From contig JAVKDO010000108.1 in assembly GCA_040222235.1 (NCBI GenBank), positions 27,149 to 91,148 on the forward strand: 64,000 nucleotides of DNA, given 5' to 3'. This stretch comes from UBA6059 sp040222235. GTDB lineage: Bacteria > Bacteroidota > Bacteroidia > Cytophagales > Cyclobacteriaceae. The number at the start of each line of letters is the position of its first letter. The stretch's first letter is position 1. A program made the position numbers and the translations under genes. The notes under the pieces were generated by a model. The model was given only the letters and a program-made list of their open reading frames with translations, did no database searches and was not told where the DNA came from. Positions 34,455 through 42,911 of the stretch are shown here, piece by piece.

Positions 34455-35621
34455 ATGAGTGAGAAATACGGCCAACGAGGGGTATCGGCGGACAAAGAAG
34501 ATGTTCATGCCGCCATCAAACATATCGACAAGGGACTCTTTCCCAAGGCATTCTGCAAAGTCGTGCCCGACCACTTGGCTAATGACCCTTCCTATTGCAC
34601 CATCATGCACGCTGATGGAGCAGGAACCAAGTCATCTCTAGCGTATCTCTACTGGCGAGAAACAGGTGACCTCTCCGTCTGGAAAGGAATCGCTCAGGAT
34701 GCCATTATCATGAATACAGATGACCTGCTTTGTGTGGGTGCCACAGATAACATACTGCTCTCATCCACCATCGGGCGCAACAAACAACTCGTTCCAGGGG
34801 AAGTGATTTCCGCAATTATCAACGGTACTGAGGAAGTACTCCAAATGCTGCGAGACCATGGCATGAACATCGTGAGTACCGGTGGCGAGACTGCTGATGT
34901 GGGTGATTTGGTACGTACTATTATTGTCGATAGTACCGTGACTGCCCGAATGAGACGCTCTGAAGTCATTGATAATAATCATATCCAACCAGGTGATGTG
35001 ATCGTCGGCTTGGCTTCTGATGGACAGGCGACCTATGAAGACCAATACAACGGAGGTATGGGTAGTAACGGGTTGACTTCTGCGCGCCACGACATGTTTG
35101 CTAAGAAGTACAAGGAGCTGTACCCAGAGAGTTGCGATCCGGAGGTACCAGATGAACTCGCCTATATTGGAAAATATGGTCTGACAGACACTCACCCGGA
35201 ATCTCCGGTGGATATAGGTAAGCTGGTACTATCGCCAACAAGGACATACGCACCGATCATCAACGCGATCCTATCAGAATATAGGGAGTCTATTCATGGC
35301 ATGATCCACTGTAGTGGTGGAGCGCAGACTAAAGTCTTGCATTTTTTGGATCAGTACCATATCGTCAAGGACAATCTCTTCGATACACCATTGCTCTTTA
35401 GACTAATCCAGGAGCAGAGTCAGACGAGCTGGCAAGAAATGTACAAGGTATTCAATATGGGTCACCGCATGGAGTTATATGTTCCTGAAGGCATAGCTGC
35501 TGAACTAATAGCGATATCTAATTCTTTTGGTGTTCCGGCGCAGATCATTGGTAGAGTGGAAGATTCAGCTACTAAAAAGGTAACCATCAAGTCTTCTCAT
35601 GGGGAATTCAGCTATTCCTAA
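34455..35621 (+). CDS. purM: Phosphoribosylformylglycinamidine cyclo-ligase (AIR synthetase)
   Basis: PurM converts FGAM to aminoimidazole ribonucleotide with ATP in purine synthesis. The 388-residue protein follows the AIR-synthase fold: N-terminal HADGAGTKSSLAY, the ATP/metal-binding WKGIAQDAIIMNTDDLLCVG, the GGETADVGDLVRTIIVDSTV stretch, and the C-terminal domain with IHGMIHCSGGAQTKVLHF and FNMGHRMELYVPE. Bacteroidota PurM is longer than the roughly 345 residues of the E. coli enzyme, so 388 is normal for the group. A TATTTTTG lies just before the start, which would imply a very short leader. It stands alone between the dead toxin-antitoxin pair and a double-hairpin intergenic region. Confidence 0.92.
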   Translation: MSEKYGQRGVSADKEDVHAAIKHIDKGLFPKAFCKVVPDHLANDPSYCTIMHADGAGTKSSLAYLYWRETGDLSVWKGIAQDAIIMNTDDLLCVGATDNILLSSTIGRNKQLVPGEVISAIINGTEEVLQMLRDHGMNIVSTGGETADVGDLVRTIIVDSTVTARMRRSEVIDNNHIQPGDVIVGLASDGQATYEDQYNGGMGSNGLTSARHDMFAKKYKELYPESCDPEVPDELAYIGKYGLTDTHPESPVDIGKLVLSPTRTYAPIINAILSEYRESIHGMIHCSGGAQTKVLHFLDQYHIVKDNLFDTPLLFRLIQEQSQTSWQEMYKVFNMGHRMELYVPEGIAAELIAISNSFGVPAQIIGRVEDSATKKVTIKSSHGEFSYS

Positions 35622-35704
35622 GGAATTATAAGTGATCAAGTAAGACGATGTTATCTTGTTTGTACACAGGGCGAAAAGCTCAGGTATCATCTCCACCCGC
35701 CTTG

Positions 35705-35754
35705 GCTCGTGTCCTCACGAGCTAAATTGAGAGTTTTCGTAGAGGCACGAAAAC
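35705..35754. repeat. Double hairpin between purM and the acyltransferase gene
   Basis: Two perfect stem-loops lie side by side: GCTCGTG-tcct-CACGAGC (35705-35722) and GTTTTCGT-agaggc-ACGAAAAC (35733-35754). They sit between the convergent ends of purM and the plsC-like gene, so they may terminate one or both transcripts. No T-run follows on the purM side, so an intergenic repeat element is equally likely. Confidence 0.55.
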
Positions 35755-35769
35755 CGGGCCGGAGTGAAT

Positions 35770-36831
35770 TCAGTGACGTCTCAGCTTATTGTAGAGCAGT
35801 ATTCCAAGGGGACTTATCAGAAGAACGATTATTCCAGCATAAACAGTGAATTGACTCAGCACCAGATATTCTAACCCATAGATCATAGGGAAAAGGAATA
35901 TCCCGATGGCTATCTTGAGCGAAGCATGAAACATAATATCTGGGATATACCTCGCCACGATCCATCTCATTAACGAGATAGGGATAATGTTGAAAATAAG
36001 CCCGATTGACGACAGAATCCTTGCCAGTATTCCGATAGAGTTATTTTCATATTCCAATTGCTCTCCCGCTACAATTTTGGCTATTGCTTCATTGGTTGGT
36101 TTCGTGGCGACAATATTGTCACCGCGTGATGCGATTAATTTGCGCTCTGTTTCCTGATAAGGTTCGGGGATTTGGACTAAGGATTGCCCCATTCTGATTG
36201 CCGTCAATTCTCGTAGCTTTTGGGCAGCTTTGGCTGGGCTTTCAGCATAAGCTTCTTTGTAGTCCTTGAGCGCAATTGGAGAACAGTAGGTCATTCGGAC
36301 TCGACTGCCTGCTTTGGTATGCTGGCTGTAATTCAAGCCTACCGGAACGATGTATAGGTCAGTTTGCCAATTGCTCGCTTCCATCGCTCCGAAGGCTATT
36401 CTGGTAAAGCCTTTGCTCAAAGGGGGCACTCTGCGATGAAGATCATGATTGCCTTCGGGGAAGATCAATAAAGACTTGCCACCAGTGAGCAGATCGTAGC
36501 AGTTGTCAAATACAGCTTCGTTACGCCCAAGTGACTGATAGCCATCTCGTATCCGAAAAACAGGCATCATGTTAAGCGTGCCGAGCAGCCACGCCAGGAA
36601 GGGTTGATTGAATACGGAGGCTCTCACCATGGAGTGGACCTCCTTATCAGAATGGCAAATGAGTACCAACGCATCCATAAAAGCATTCTGGTGATTCGGA
36701 GTGAAGATGACTGGACCGTCGGGCACATTCTCTCGGCCACATACTTCTATGCTCTTAAAGTAGAAATGGAGACCTGTCTTCACATAGAGCCTCAGCCCAC
36801 GAAACCATATCCACTGAATCATCTTACCCAT
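35770..36831 (-). CDS. PlsC-family glycerolipid acyltransferase with C-terminal membrane helices
   Basis: The 353-residue membrane protein belongs to the lysophosphatidic/glycerol acyltransferase family that transfers acyl chains onto glycerolipids at the cytoplasmic membrane. Visible blocks are TPNHQNAFMDALVL (acceptor motif in the H-x5-D spacing seen in the Bacteroidota/DHAPAT-like branch rather than H-x4-D), FRIRDGY, LLIFPEGNHD (block III) and IVPVGLNY (block IV). About residues 262-350 hold three or four hydrophobic helices (LIFNIIPISLM, MIYGLEYLVL, AGIIVLLISPLGILLY), beyond the minimal PlsC length. It starts one base after the BASS transporter stop, so the two form an operon. Which acceptor lipid it uses cannot be told. 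Confidence 0.85.
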   Translation of the reverse strand: MGKMIQWIWFRGLRLYVKTGLHFYFKSIEVCGRENVPDGPVIFTPNHQNAFMDALVLICHSDKEVHSMVRASVFNQPFLAWLLGTLNMMPVFRIRDGYQSLGRNEAVFDNCYDLLTGGKSLLIFPEGNHDLHRRVPPLSKGFTRIAFGAMEASNWQTDLYIVPVGLNYSQHTKAGSRVRMTYCSPIALKDYKEAYAESPAKAAQKLRELTAIRMGQSLVQIPEPYQETERKLIASRGDNIVATKPTNEAIAKIVAGEQLEYENNSIGILARILSSIGLIFNIIPISLMRWIVARYIPDIMFHASLKIAIGIFLFPMIYGLEYLVLSQFTVYAGIIVLLISPLGILLYNKLRRH

Positions 36832-36832
36832 A

Positions 36833-37747
36833 TCAAGATGGAACAGTCGTCATCTTCCTAGACCAGAATGTAGCTATAGACAGACCGGCGATTAGGTGCC
36901 AGATGCCCCACCAAGCAGCGACTAACGCCATACCTCCCAAGCCATCGAAAAAGCTGAAGACTAGAAGAAGACCGAGACCTGAATTTTGTATCCCAGTCTC
37001 TATGGATAAAGACCTACAATCAGATTCTTGAAGGCCTGACAGCTTACCGATACCATAACCAGTACTCAACGCGATGGCGTTGTGAACTAGCACATAAAAA
37101 AGCACCAGATAGAGATAGGTCATGATGTTATCAAGATTAGCGGCAATGGCCACTATGATTAAAGCCGCGAAAATCACAATAGAGGAAGGCTTGATGATTT
37201 TCTGAGCCCTATCGGCAAAAATGGGCAGGTATCTTCTGGTAAGCATACCCAGTAATAGTGGAACTCCCAGGATCAAAGCAATCGTCTCGAATATGGACTG
37301 AGAGTCAATTGAAACTGACCTCAATATCATTGCGGTAGGCTCATATAGATCTGCCCAGAATGCCAGATTGAAAGGCGTCATGACGATTGATAGTGCTGTT
37401 GAGAAGGCAGTCAAGCTCACACTGAGTGCTACATTGCCCTTTGACATGGCAGACATGAAGTTCGAGACATTGCCTCCAGGGCAAGCCGCCACCAGCATCA
37501 TACCGAGCGCAATACTTGGTGCAGGCTCAAGAACTAAGATCAGTAGATAAGTAAGCAGCGGTAGGGCCAGGAACTGCGATACAATTCCAGCTATGGCAGA
37601 CTTGGGGTGACGAATGAGGTAGAGAAAGTCCGTGGGCTTGAGTTCCAAAGCGACTCCATACATGATGAACGCCAGGCAGACATTGAGCCAAAAGACATTG
37701 TCTTGGTTGAAGTTTAATATGATCTCATCAACAGGTGTTTCGGCCAT
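36833..37747 (-). CDS. Bile acid:sodium symporter (BASS) family transporter
   Basis: This 304-residue inner-membrane protein has about nine or ten hydrophobic segments. It carries the BASS family core: VALELKPTDF near the first helix, LVAACPGGNVSNFMSAMSKGNVALSVSLTAFST (the GGN-SN substrate and sodium region), and ETGIQNSGLGLLLVFSF (E-G-QNS-L) in the C-terminal half. The family moves organic anions with sodium; in bacteria substrates include pantoate, keto acids and sterol-like compounds, and none can be assigned here. It is the first gene of a two-gene unit with the PlsC-like acyltransferase. Confidence 0.9.
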   Translation of the reverse strand: MAETPVDEIILNFNQDNVFWLNVCLAFIMYGVALELKPTDFLYLIRHPKSAIAGIVSQFLALPLLTYLLILVLEPAPSIALGMMLVAACPGGNVSNFMSAMSKGNVALSVSLTAFSTALSIVMTPFNLAFWADLYEPTAMILRSVSIDSQSIFETIALILGVPLLLGMLTRRYLPIFADRAQKIIKPSSIVIFAALIIVAIAANLDNIMTYLYLVLFYVLVHNAIALSTGYGIGKLSGLQESDCRSLSIETGIQNSGLGLLLVFSFFDGLGGMALVAAWWGIWHLIAGLSIATFWSRKMTTVPS

Positions 37748-37865
37748 ATTGCAGGGTCAGGTTGGACTTTTGAAGGTAGCTAAAGTTCCGCTTTAGGAGG
37801 GACTTCAGCATTATTCAAAAACTATCAACGAGGTTATTCAAAGAAGACAAAGTAGAGTGGCGCTA

Positions 37866-37935
37866 GTCATGCTGAATTTATTTCAGCATCCCTTAGTAGG
37901 CTTTGTTGGGGATTCTGAAACGAGTTCAGAATGAC
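37866..37935. repeat. 70-bp composite palindromic repeat
   Basis: The two ends are imperfect inverted copies of each other: GTCATGCTGAATTTATTTCAG at the left and GTCATTCTGAACTCGTTTCAG on the other strand at the right, each followed by -ATCCC. Each end is itself a small palindrome (TGCTGAA-tttat-TTCAGCA and TTCTGAA-acgag-TTCAGAA). This dimer-of-hairpins layout is that of a dispersed REP/BIME-like or MITE-like element. It is unrelated in sequence to the RAYT-linked REPs at 18.8-19.9 kb and lies between the divergently arranged ends of the BASS operon and the M28 peptidase gene. Confidence 0.8.
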
Positions 37936-37974
37936 CGGGCTTCCGAAAAAACCGGCCACTCATGCCTGTAGTAG

Positions 37975-39423
37975 CTAGTCACCCCATCTCCAATCACCTG
38001 CAATCTTCAGTTTAAGCTTCAAGCCATGACGCTCAAGAAAAGTCTTAGTAGCCTCATCATCTAGCTTGGCAGCAGGGAGTTGATCTGCCATTGCCAATTC
38101 ATACAAGGCCATTGAGCAAATACGTACGTTATTTTCTAAATGCTCCTTGTTGACCAATTTGATATCATCACAATCCGCATGATAGCAGTCATAGATAGAC
38201 CGGTCACCTCCACCCATGGCGGAGAAATAAGGAATCCCTTCCATCATGAAGGGCTGCTGGTCACTATGCAGACCTGCACGGTTGGCAAAGTCGTTGGCGA
38301 ATGAAGTGTCCACGGCTTGAATCTTAGCGCCAACGGCCTTAAAGAAATCGGCAGCCTCTGAACGCCCTCCAGCACTTAGTCCACGCGGGTTAGTACCTGA
38401 GTCAAGGTTCATGATGTATTTGATATTATCTATTGTGCCTGCTTCTTTGTTGACACGGACATAGTCGCGCGAGCCGAGTAACCCTTGCTCCTCACCCATC
38501 CACATCACGAACTCTATAGTACGCTTAGGCTTGATGTCTAATACCTTGAAAGTACGTGCCATATCGATGACGGAGAAAGAGCCAATACCATTGTCGATGG
38601 CACCAGTGGAGAGATCCCAGCTATCGAGATGTCCTCCAACTAAAATTTTCTCCTCAGGAAATTCAGTACCCTCAATTGTCGCGATTACATTTCTGGCCTT
38701 GATATTATCAGAGACATTGGTCATATCAATTTTAGCCGTTACAGTCTCATTGAGCAGGCGTTCCTTGAGTGCGAATCCATCTTCGTAGCTGATACATACC
38801 GCTGGAATCGGAATCAACTTACCAGTAACAGATGCTGTACCCGTCAATAGCACGCCTCCTGGCACTTGGTTGAAAATGATCAGTCCAATAGCACCATAGT
38901 CAGTGGCTAGTTTAGTCTTTTCAGATCTATGGAGGTTGACTAGACCCTCCTCGCTTCCGGGTAGTATGCTGATATAGCACATGGCGATTTTGCCTTTGAT
39001 CTCATCTTTAATGGCCTCAAAGTCAGCCTCCAGGCCATTGCCAGCATCGACAATCTCCGCTTCTATATTAGACACCACCGGAGAGTGAGCAAGGCTGATC
39101 ACACTTACATCCGCATATTCACCATCGGATCCCGCAGTTTGTAGTGCGACTTCACCTCTTGTCCAGGTTTCTACCTCGAATGCGTGATACCTGACATTGT
39201 CATAGCCATACGACTTAAAAAGGTTGTAGGTCTCTTCTTCTGCCATTTTTGCATTCGGAGAGCCAGTCAGTCGGTGACCGATAGTTGACATGGAATTGGC
39301 CAACGTCTCATACACTTTGGAGTTAGCTCTTACCTCCTGATCAATTTTAGTGAGCATATCCGCCTCGGGAGCGGGACTACATGCAGCTAGTGCTGCAAAG
39401 AGTATTGTGATTATTCGCTTCAT
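37975..39423 (-). CDS. M28-family metallopeptidase lipoprotein with PA domain
   Basis: The 482-residue protein has a lipoprotein signal (LAAC, lipidated Cys15), so it should sit in the outer or inner membrane facing the periplasm. An inserted PA domain spans about 110-235. The M28 di-zinc site is complete: His265 (GGHLDSWD), Asp277 (GAIDNG), Glu311/Glu312 (MGEEQGLLGS, catalytic base and ligand), Asp341 (NLDSG) and His415 (CYHADCDD). It is therefore predicted to be an active amino- or carboxypeptidase acting on peptides. The length is normal for the family. It is transcribed alone, divergently from the lipoprotein gene at 39544. Confidence 0.92.
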   Translation of the reverse strand: MKRIITILFAALAACSPAPEADMLTKIDQEVRANSKVYETLANSMSTIGHRLTGSPNAKMAEEETYNLFKSYGYDNVRYHAFEVETWTRGEVALQTAGSDGEYADVSVISLAHSPVVSNIEAEIVDAGNGLEADFEAIKDEIKGKIAMCYISILPGSEEGLVNLHRSEKTKLATDYGAIGLIIFNQVPGGVLLTGTASVTGKLIPIPAVCISYEDGFALKERLLNETVTAKIDMTNVSDNIKARNVIATIEGTEFPEEKILVGGHLDSWDLSTGAIDNGIGSFSVIDMARTFKVLDIKPKRTIEFVMWMGEEQGLLGSRDYVRVNKEAGTIDNIKYIMNLDSGTNPRGLSAGGRSEAADFFKAVGAKIQAVDTSFANDFANRAGLHSDQQPFMMEGIPYFSAMGGGDRSIYDCYHADCDDIKLVNKEHLENNVRICSMALYELAMADQLPAAKLDDEATKTFLERHGLKLKLKIAGDWRWGD

Positions 39424-39543
39424 ATTCTTTTAGTTAGGTACCCCAAATTAGCAAAGCGGGATTTGGGACGCAATAGGATTTTATAAATGGCACGCGTTCC
39501 AACCATTAATAGGTGAGAGTAGTCTTTAGTCAAACTTTTAAGA

Positions 39544-40302
39544 ATGAAAAAAGTACTCATTGCTCTAATAGCCATTTCTTGCCTCGGATGCGGAGAAGAT
39601 AATATCCTAGCGCCCAATCAGGTTGGGCTTGGGAGCTCATCAGAAGTTACCATTGTTTCGTCACCCACGCTGCAGATAGACCAGCTCTTCTCAGACGACT
39701 TCAATATTATTTCAGCAACACCTTATGAAGGGCACTTCGAGATCATTGTGGAATACAGCGGTGGTTGCGAAGAGCACGAATTTGAATTGTATTGGGATCA
39801 TCTTGTTGCGGAATCATTCCCAATGCAGACTGGGATGACCTTGGCTCATATGGAAAATGATGATAACTGCGACGGGATTGCCACGGATACGCTGACCATA
39901 GACTATCAATCCATCGATGGTTTTAGCAATCAAGACATGATTGTCCATATGTTCAATGGGAGTAGCGATCAGGTGGTGACCATCGATTCGAGAGGCACTC
40001 AGTTAATAACAGAGGAATGTACCCTAGAAGTCGATATGAAGCGAGCTATATGTGGATATGGTATCTGGGGTGATCTCTACTTCAAGCTACCGCAAGGAAT
40101 AGGGGCGTGGGAACATTTGTGGCTTCAGCCTTTACTTGGCTCGGAGCAGATGGAGTTAATGAACCCTGCCGAAGCATCAGGCGTCAAAGTCCAAATAAAG
40201 CCAATCTTTGGATATCAGTGGCCACCTAGCAATGGTGACGCCATCTGTCTTGCACTGCCCGAAGGAGTTATTATTCCAGTGGAAGTCCTTTGTATGGAAT
40301 AG
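39544..40302 (+). CDS. Putative lipoprotein of unknown function, 252 residues
   Basis: The N-terminus MKKVLIALIAISCLGCGEDN is a lipoprotein signal, with Cys16 as the probable lipidated residue. The mature part is acidic and rich in beta-type residues, with a possible conserved cysteine set (SGGCEEHEFELYWD, NDDNCDGIATD, TEECTLEVDMKRAICGYG, VEVLCME). The phrase YSGGCEEHEFELYW resembles putative metal- or calcium-binding surface lipoproteins in Bacteroidota, but I do not recognise a named domain. It is followed by a clear terminator, so it is transcribed singly. Confidence 0.75.
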   Translation: MKKVLIALIAISCLGCGEDNILAPNQVGLGSSSEVTIVSSPTLQIDQLFSDDFNIISATPYEGHFEIIVEYSGGCEEHEFELYWDHLVAESFPMQTGMTLAHMENDDNCDGIATDTLTIDYQSIDGFSNQDMIVHMFNGSSDQVVTIDSRGTQLITEECTLEVDMKRAICGYGIWGDLYFKLPQGIGAWEHLWLQPLLGSEQMELMNPAEASGVKVQIKPIFGYQWPPSNGDAICLALPEGVIIPVEVLCME

Positions 40303-40338
40303 TAAGTGGTGTATCGACCAGTCAGTAATGACAGTCAG

Positions 40339-40373
40339 TGGTCTGACCGCTCCAAGCGGTCTGACCATTTTTT
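40339..40373 (+). terminator. Terminator after the 39544 lipoprotein gene
   Basis: A two-part stem, TGGTC-t-GACCGCT with AGCGGTC-t-GACCA around a three-base loop, is followed by six Ts. It lies 37 bases after the stop. Confidence 0.8.
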
Positions 40374-40383
40374 CAGGTAAGGC

Positions 40384-40959
40384 TTAAACCCCCTCTGCAA
40401 TTACTTCTTGTACTTCTGGCACCATTCTCTTGAGCAGGTTCTCAATACCTGCTTTTAGCGTGATAGTCGAAGATGGACATCCGCTGCATGAGCCTTGTAG
40501 TAGTACTTTTACTTTGCCATCCTCAAAAGAGTGGAAGGTGATGGCGCCCCCGTCTTGCTCTACGGCCGGACGAATGTACTCATCGAGAATACCCTTGATC
40601 TTCTTCTCGGCCTCAGTATCATCTTCATTGATTTCATTGCCATCAGCTACAGGGTCGTTGAGCAATGGCTTTTCTTCCTCCAGATACAATTTCAGGAAGT
40701 CCTTCAATTCGTATTTGATTTCTTCCCACTCTTTGGACTCCTCCTTAGTGATGGTCACAAAGTTGCTCATGTAAAACACGCGCTTTACATAAGGAAAGTT
40801 GAAGAGCTCATGTGCCAACGGAGCGTTAGCTGCACTCTCCTGATCAGGAAAATCTTGACTTACACCCTCTGGCATTAGCATGAAATTCACCACAAACTTC
40901 AGTGAATTCGGGTTGGGATTAGCTTCTAAATATATATTGACTGCTCTGGCTTCTGTCAT
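40384..40959 (-). CDS. Nfu/NifU-type iron-sulfur cluster carrier
   Basis: The 191-residue cytoplasmic protein has the Nfu N-terminal scaffold domain (about 6-95, EANPNPNSLKFVVNFML, LFNFPYVKRVFYMSNFVTI) and a C-terminal NifU-like domain (about 118-188) with the cluster-ligating pair Cys158/Cys161 in QGSCSGCPSSTITLKAGIE. An acidic linker separates them. Nfu proteins receive 4Fe-4S clusters from the SUF/ISC scaffolds and pass them to apoproteins. The product could supply clusters to Fe-S enzymes elsewhere in the window (QueG, the dicluster protein). No SUF genes are nearby and it appears monocistronic. Confidence 0.92.
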   Translation of the reverse strand: MTEARAVNIYLEANPNPNSLKFVVNFMLMPEGVSQDFPDQESAANAPLAHELFNFPYVKRVFYMSNFVTITKEESKEWEEIKYELKDFLKLYLEEEKPLLNDPVADGNEINEDDTEAEKKIKGILDEYIRPAVEQDGGAITFHSFEDGKVKVLLQGSCSGCPSSTITLKAGIENLLKRMVPEVQEVIAEGV

Positions 40960-41148
40960 GATTGCATTCTTTTGAATCTATATAAATGTAAAACTCGCGC
41001 ATTAGTTCAAATGTTCAGCAAATTCCTGCCAAGAAAGGTGACAATAGCTTGTTCGCCTTTTCTTTACACCGGTGAAGTTTTTCTTGACAAAAACACAGTC
41101 TAGCTCAGATCAAGTGGAGTTCTTTTAAGTTCTGTGCTCTGGCTGAAA

Positions 41149-41628
41149 CTATTCTTCATACTGAATAACAAAAGTACTTTGGCACTCACAATCTTCAATA
41201 GTTTTAACTCGTATAAACTGCCTTTTTTTCACAATGCAAACACTGAAAGAGAGGCCTGCAGTATACAGAAATCTATTAATATCAGACAACAACATTCTTT
41301 CAATATTGATAGGGCTTGATGGCTCCACAAAGTGTCCATAATCAACAAATTGATCTAATTTATGAGATTCATAAAAATGCTCTCTTACACTAGTCCCATC
41401 CTGATCTAGCATTAAACGATAAACATCAACAACGGCATACCTCTCAGCCATATCCAATTCACTAATCCTCAAAATAAAGTTTTTGGGCTTTTCTTCGATA
41501 TCATAATATGAGCTGTCGGGTACATTTATGGAGTTTCCAGCTCGGTCGCGATAATACAAATCGATTTTTTGTGAGAACACCTCTACCGTGGATGAAAAAA
41601 AAACCAAAATAAAAAAAGCGTTTTTCAT
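41149..41628 (-). CDS. Secreted protein of unknown function, 159 residues
   Basis: A signal peptide (about 1-19, FFILVFFSSTVEVFSQ) precedes a 140-residue mature region with alternating hydrophobic and charged residues (IDLYYRDRAGNSINVP, YAVVDVYRLMLDQDG, FSVCIVKKRQFIRVKTIEDCECQ). Three cysteines lie near the C-terminus (SVC and CEC). No known domain is recognised. The gene is transcribed leftward and lies just downstream of the first toxin-antitoxin remnant on the same strand, but the two are separated by about 70 bases and appear unrelated. Confidence 0.65.
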   Translation of the reverse strand: MKNAFFILVFFSSTVEVFSQKIDLYYRDRAGNSINVPDSSYYDIEEKPKNFILRISELDMAERYAVVDVYRLMLDQDGTSVREHFYESHKLDQFVDYGHFVEPSSPINIERMLLSDINRFLYTAGLSFSVCIVKKRQFIRVKTIEDCECQSTFVIQYEE

Positions 41629-41685
41629 CTTTTATTTATATGATAAGTGGTGTCTATGGTCATGATACACTTTATTCACAATACT

Positions 41686-41707
41686 CCTAGTTTGGCCTTA
41701 GCGTCTC
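41686..41707. repeat. 22-bp repeat, copy at the truncated toxin
   Basis: On the minus strand it contains GAGACGCTAAGGCCAAACTA; it matches 43233-43254 at 19 of 22 positions. It covers the last codons of the truncated toxin. Confidence 0.55.
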
Positions 41708-41847
41708 TTGGCTAGTCCAAGGGCACTTTTAATTAACCTGTTTTTGATTTCAGCAACTTTGATTTTAGGGATCTCAAGCTCTTCGAGATAAAACCTTAAT
41801 GAGCTTTCCAATCGTTCCAAAGATTGATCGGTGATAACTACTTTCAT
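41698..41847 (-). pseudogene. Truncated RelE/ParE-type toxin
   Basis: A 49-codon frame starts at ATG 41847, overlapping the antitoxin stop as ATGA. Its first 40 residues (MKVVITDQSLERLESSLRFY, ELEIPKIKVAEIKNRLIK) align with the intact toxin at 42606-42911 (MKVTYTDQSIDSLQESLDFA, KASELKSRLFNR). After that the similarity ends and it stops with SALGLAKRR, losing the catalytic C-terminal half of the fold. The junction falls in a 22-bp sequence (41686-41707) that recurs at 43233-43254 near the intact module, so recombination or insertion at that repeat may have caused the truncation. It should be inactive as a toxin. Confidence 0.75.
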
Positions 41848-42071
41848 AAACCCAGGCGCTCATTGAGCCTGGCATCTGCTTCCTCAACCGTATACACTTT
41901 ACCTTCTTTAATGTCTTGCTCTGATTTCAAAGCTCGTGATATCATCTCTTCTTCAATAGAAGGATCAAAGTCTTTTTGAGTAAACAAAGCCTTTGCGGTC
42001 TCTAATAAGCTAAGGTTTGTTTCCTGATCGATCAGGCTTTTTAATTCTAATTTGATGTCTGCTGCTTTCAT
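41844..42071 (-). CDS. Antitoxin of a RelE/ParE-type module (orphaned)
   Basis: The 75-residue acidic protein shares with the antitoxin at 42908-43141 a C-terminal block of the form [IT]SRALKS[EN]-DIK-G-VY--EEA---[EQ]R[LM]G[LI], where the toxin-binding segment would lie. The N-terminal half (about 1-45) is a helical region of the kind used for dimerisation and DNA binding in these short Bacteroidota antitoxins. The gene overlaps its truncated toxin by four bases. With the toxin destroyed it may persist only as an anti-addiction factor against the neighbouring intact module or as a decaying gene. Confidence 0.75.
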   Translation of the reverse strand: MKAADIKLELKSLIDQETNLSLLETAKALFTQKDFDPSIEEEMISRALKSEQDIKEGKVYTVEEADARLNERLGL

Positions 42072-42221
42072 TGCGACCTTAAAAATAACAAGTATTTGCT
42101 CAAAGTGATTTCATCCCAGCGGAGGATGATATTATTGTATCTCTTCTTCGAAATTAACCTGAATTTTCCTGGACGCTAAAATTTAGTGGGGCAGTCAGTT
42201 TGTGCAACTGGCACTCGCTAG

Positions 42222-42578
42222 TTATCCATTGTGGTTTTGAACAGAACTATCCTTAAAAATCAAAAACAAATGCAAAACCCCTGACAACATAACTAATATT
42301 CTTAAGGAGGCTCCTCCAATCTCATGAAGCCAGACAAGCCCTTCTTGAAACATTCCAATAAAATTGTAAGTGGTCAAAATAGGAATGAAGAATGCTGATG
42401 AATATATCAGAAATTTGTTTTTTGTCAACGCACTGGCTCTTTTGTATCCTGTTACGGCTAAGAGATAAATTCCTATTCCAAATAATGGAATAAGAATCAT
42501 ATTCACAAGAAACCTCAAGAGGTATGAAACCCCATTAATTGTACCCTGGAAACAGAAATACTTCATCTTCTTAGGCAA
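42222..42578 (-). CDS. Small membrane protein of unknown function, 118 residues
   Basis: The protein has three hydrophobic segments: about 18-45 (LLRFLVNMILIPLFGIGIYLLAV), 55-75 (FLIYSSAFFIPILTTYNFIG) and 88-108 (GASLRILVMLSGVLHLFLIF). The N-terminal FCFQGTINGVSYLLRF loosely recalls the F-GRI-R--Y opening of DUF805 proteins, but the rest is not a clear match. It sits between the two toxin-antitoxin modules on the same strand, with its own start and no overlap, and could be a passenger gene of that cluster. Confidence 0.6.
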   Translation of the reverse strand: MPKKMKYFCFQGTINGVSYLLRFLVNMILIPLFGIGIYLLAVTGYKRASALTKNKFLIYSSAFFIPILTTYNFIGMFQEGLVWLHEIGGASLRILVMLSGVLHLFLIFKDSSVQNHNG

Positions 42579-42605
42579 ACCTTCATGCTGAGACCTTAAA
42601 TTAAA

Positions 42606-42911
42606 CTATCCTTTCATCTTTTCGGGCTTTTGTCTGGAGTCAAAAAAATCTGTTATGTAAATGACTTCATTTTCAACCTTGTAGATGATTTTAAAATGAC
42701 CTTCAATAATTCTTCTATGATCTTCTTTGAGATGCTGGAGGTATTCCTCGCGCTGACCCCTATAAGGATTTAATACCAAGCTCTCAGCTCGATTAAACAA
42801 ACGACTTTTTAATTCAGAGGCCTTCCCCAAGGGAAGCTCTTGCTCTTCTGTGGCAAAATCCAACGACTCTTGTAGACTATCAATCGACTGGTCGGTGTAC
42901 GTTACCTTCAT
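42606..42911 (-). CDS. RelE/ParE-family toxin (intact)
   Basis: The 101-residue protein has the RelE/ParE profile: MKVTYTDQSIDSLQESLDFA at the start, the central LNPYRGQREEYLQHLKEDHRRIIEGHFKIIYKVE and the closing strand YITDFFDSR. The basic and polar residues of the last half (Arg, His, Arg, Lys, Asp) are where RelE-type mRNA interferases and ParE-type gyrase inhibitors carry their functional residues; which of the two it is cannot be settled from sequence alone. It overlaps the antitoxin stop by four bases (ATGA), the standard co-translated order. Confidence 0.85.
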   Translation of the reverse strand: MKVTYTDQSIDSLQESLDFATEEQELPLGKASELKSRLFNRAESLVLNPYRGQREEYLQHLKEDHRRIIEGHFKIIYKVENEVIYITDFFDSRQKPEKMKG

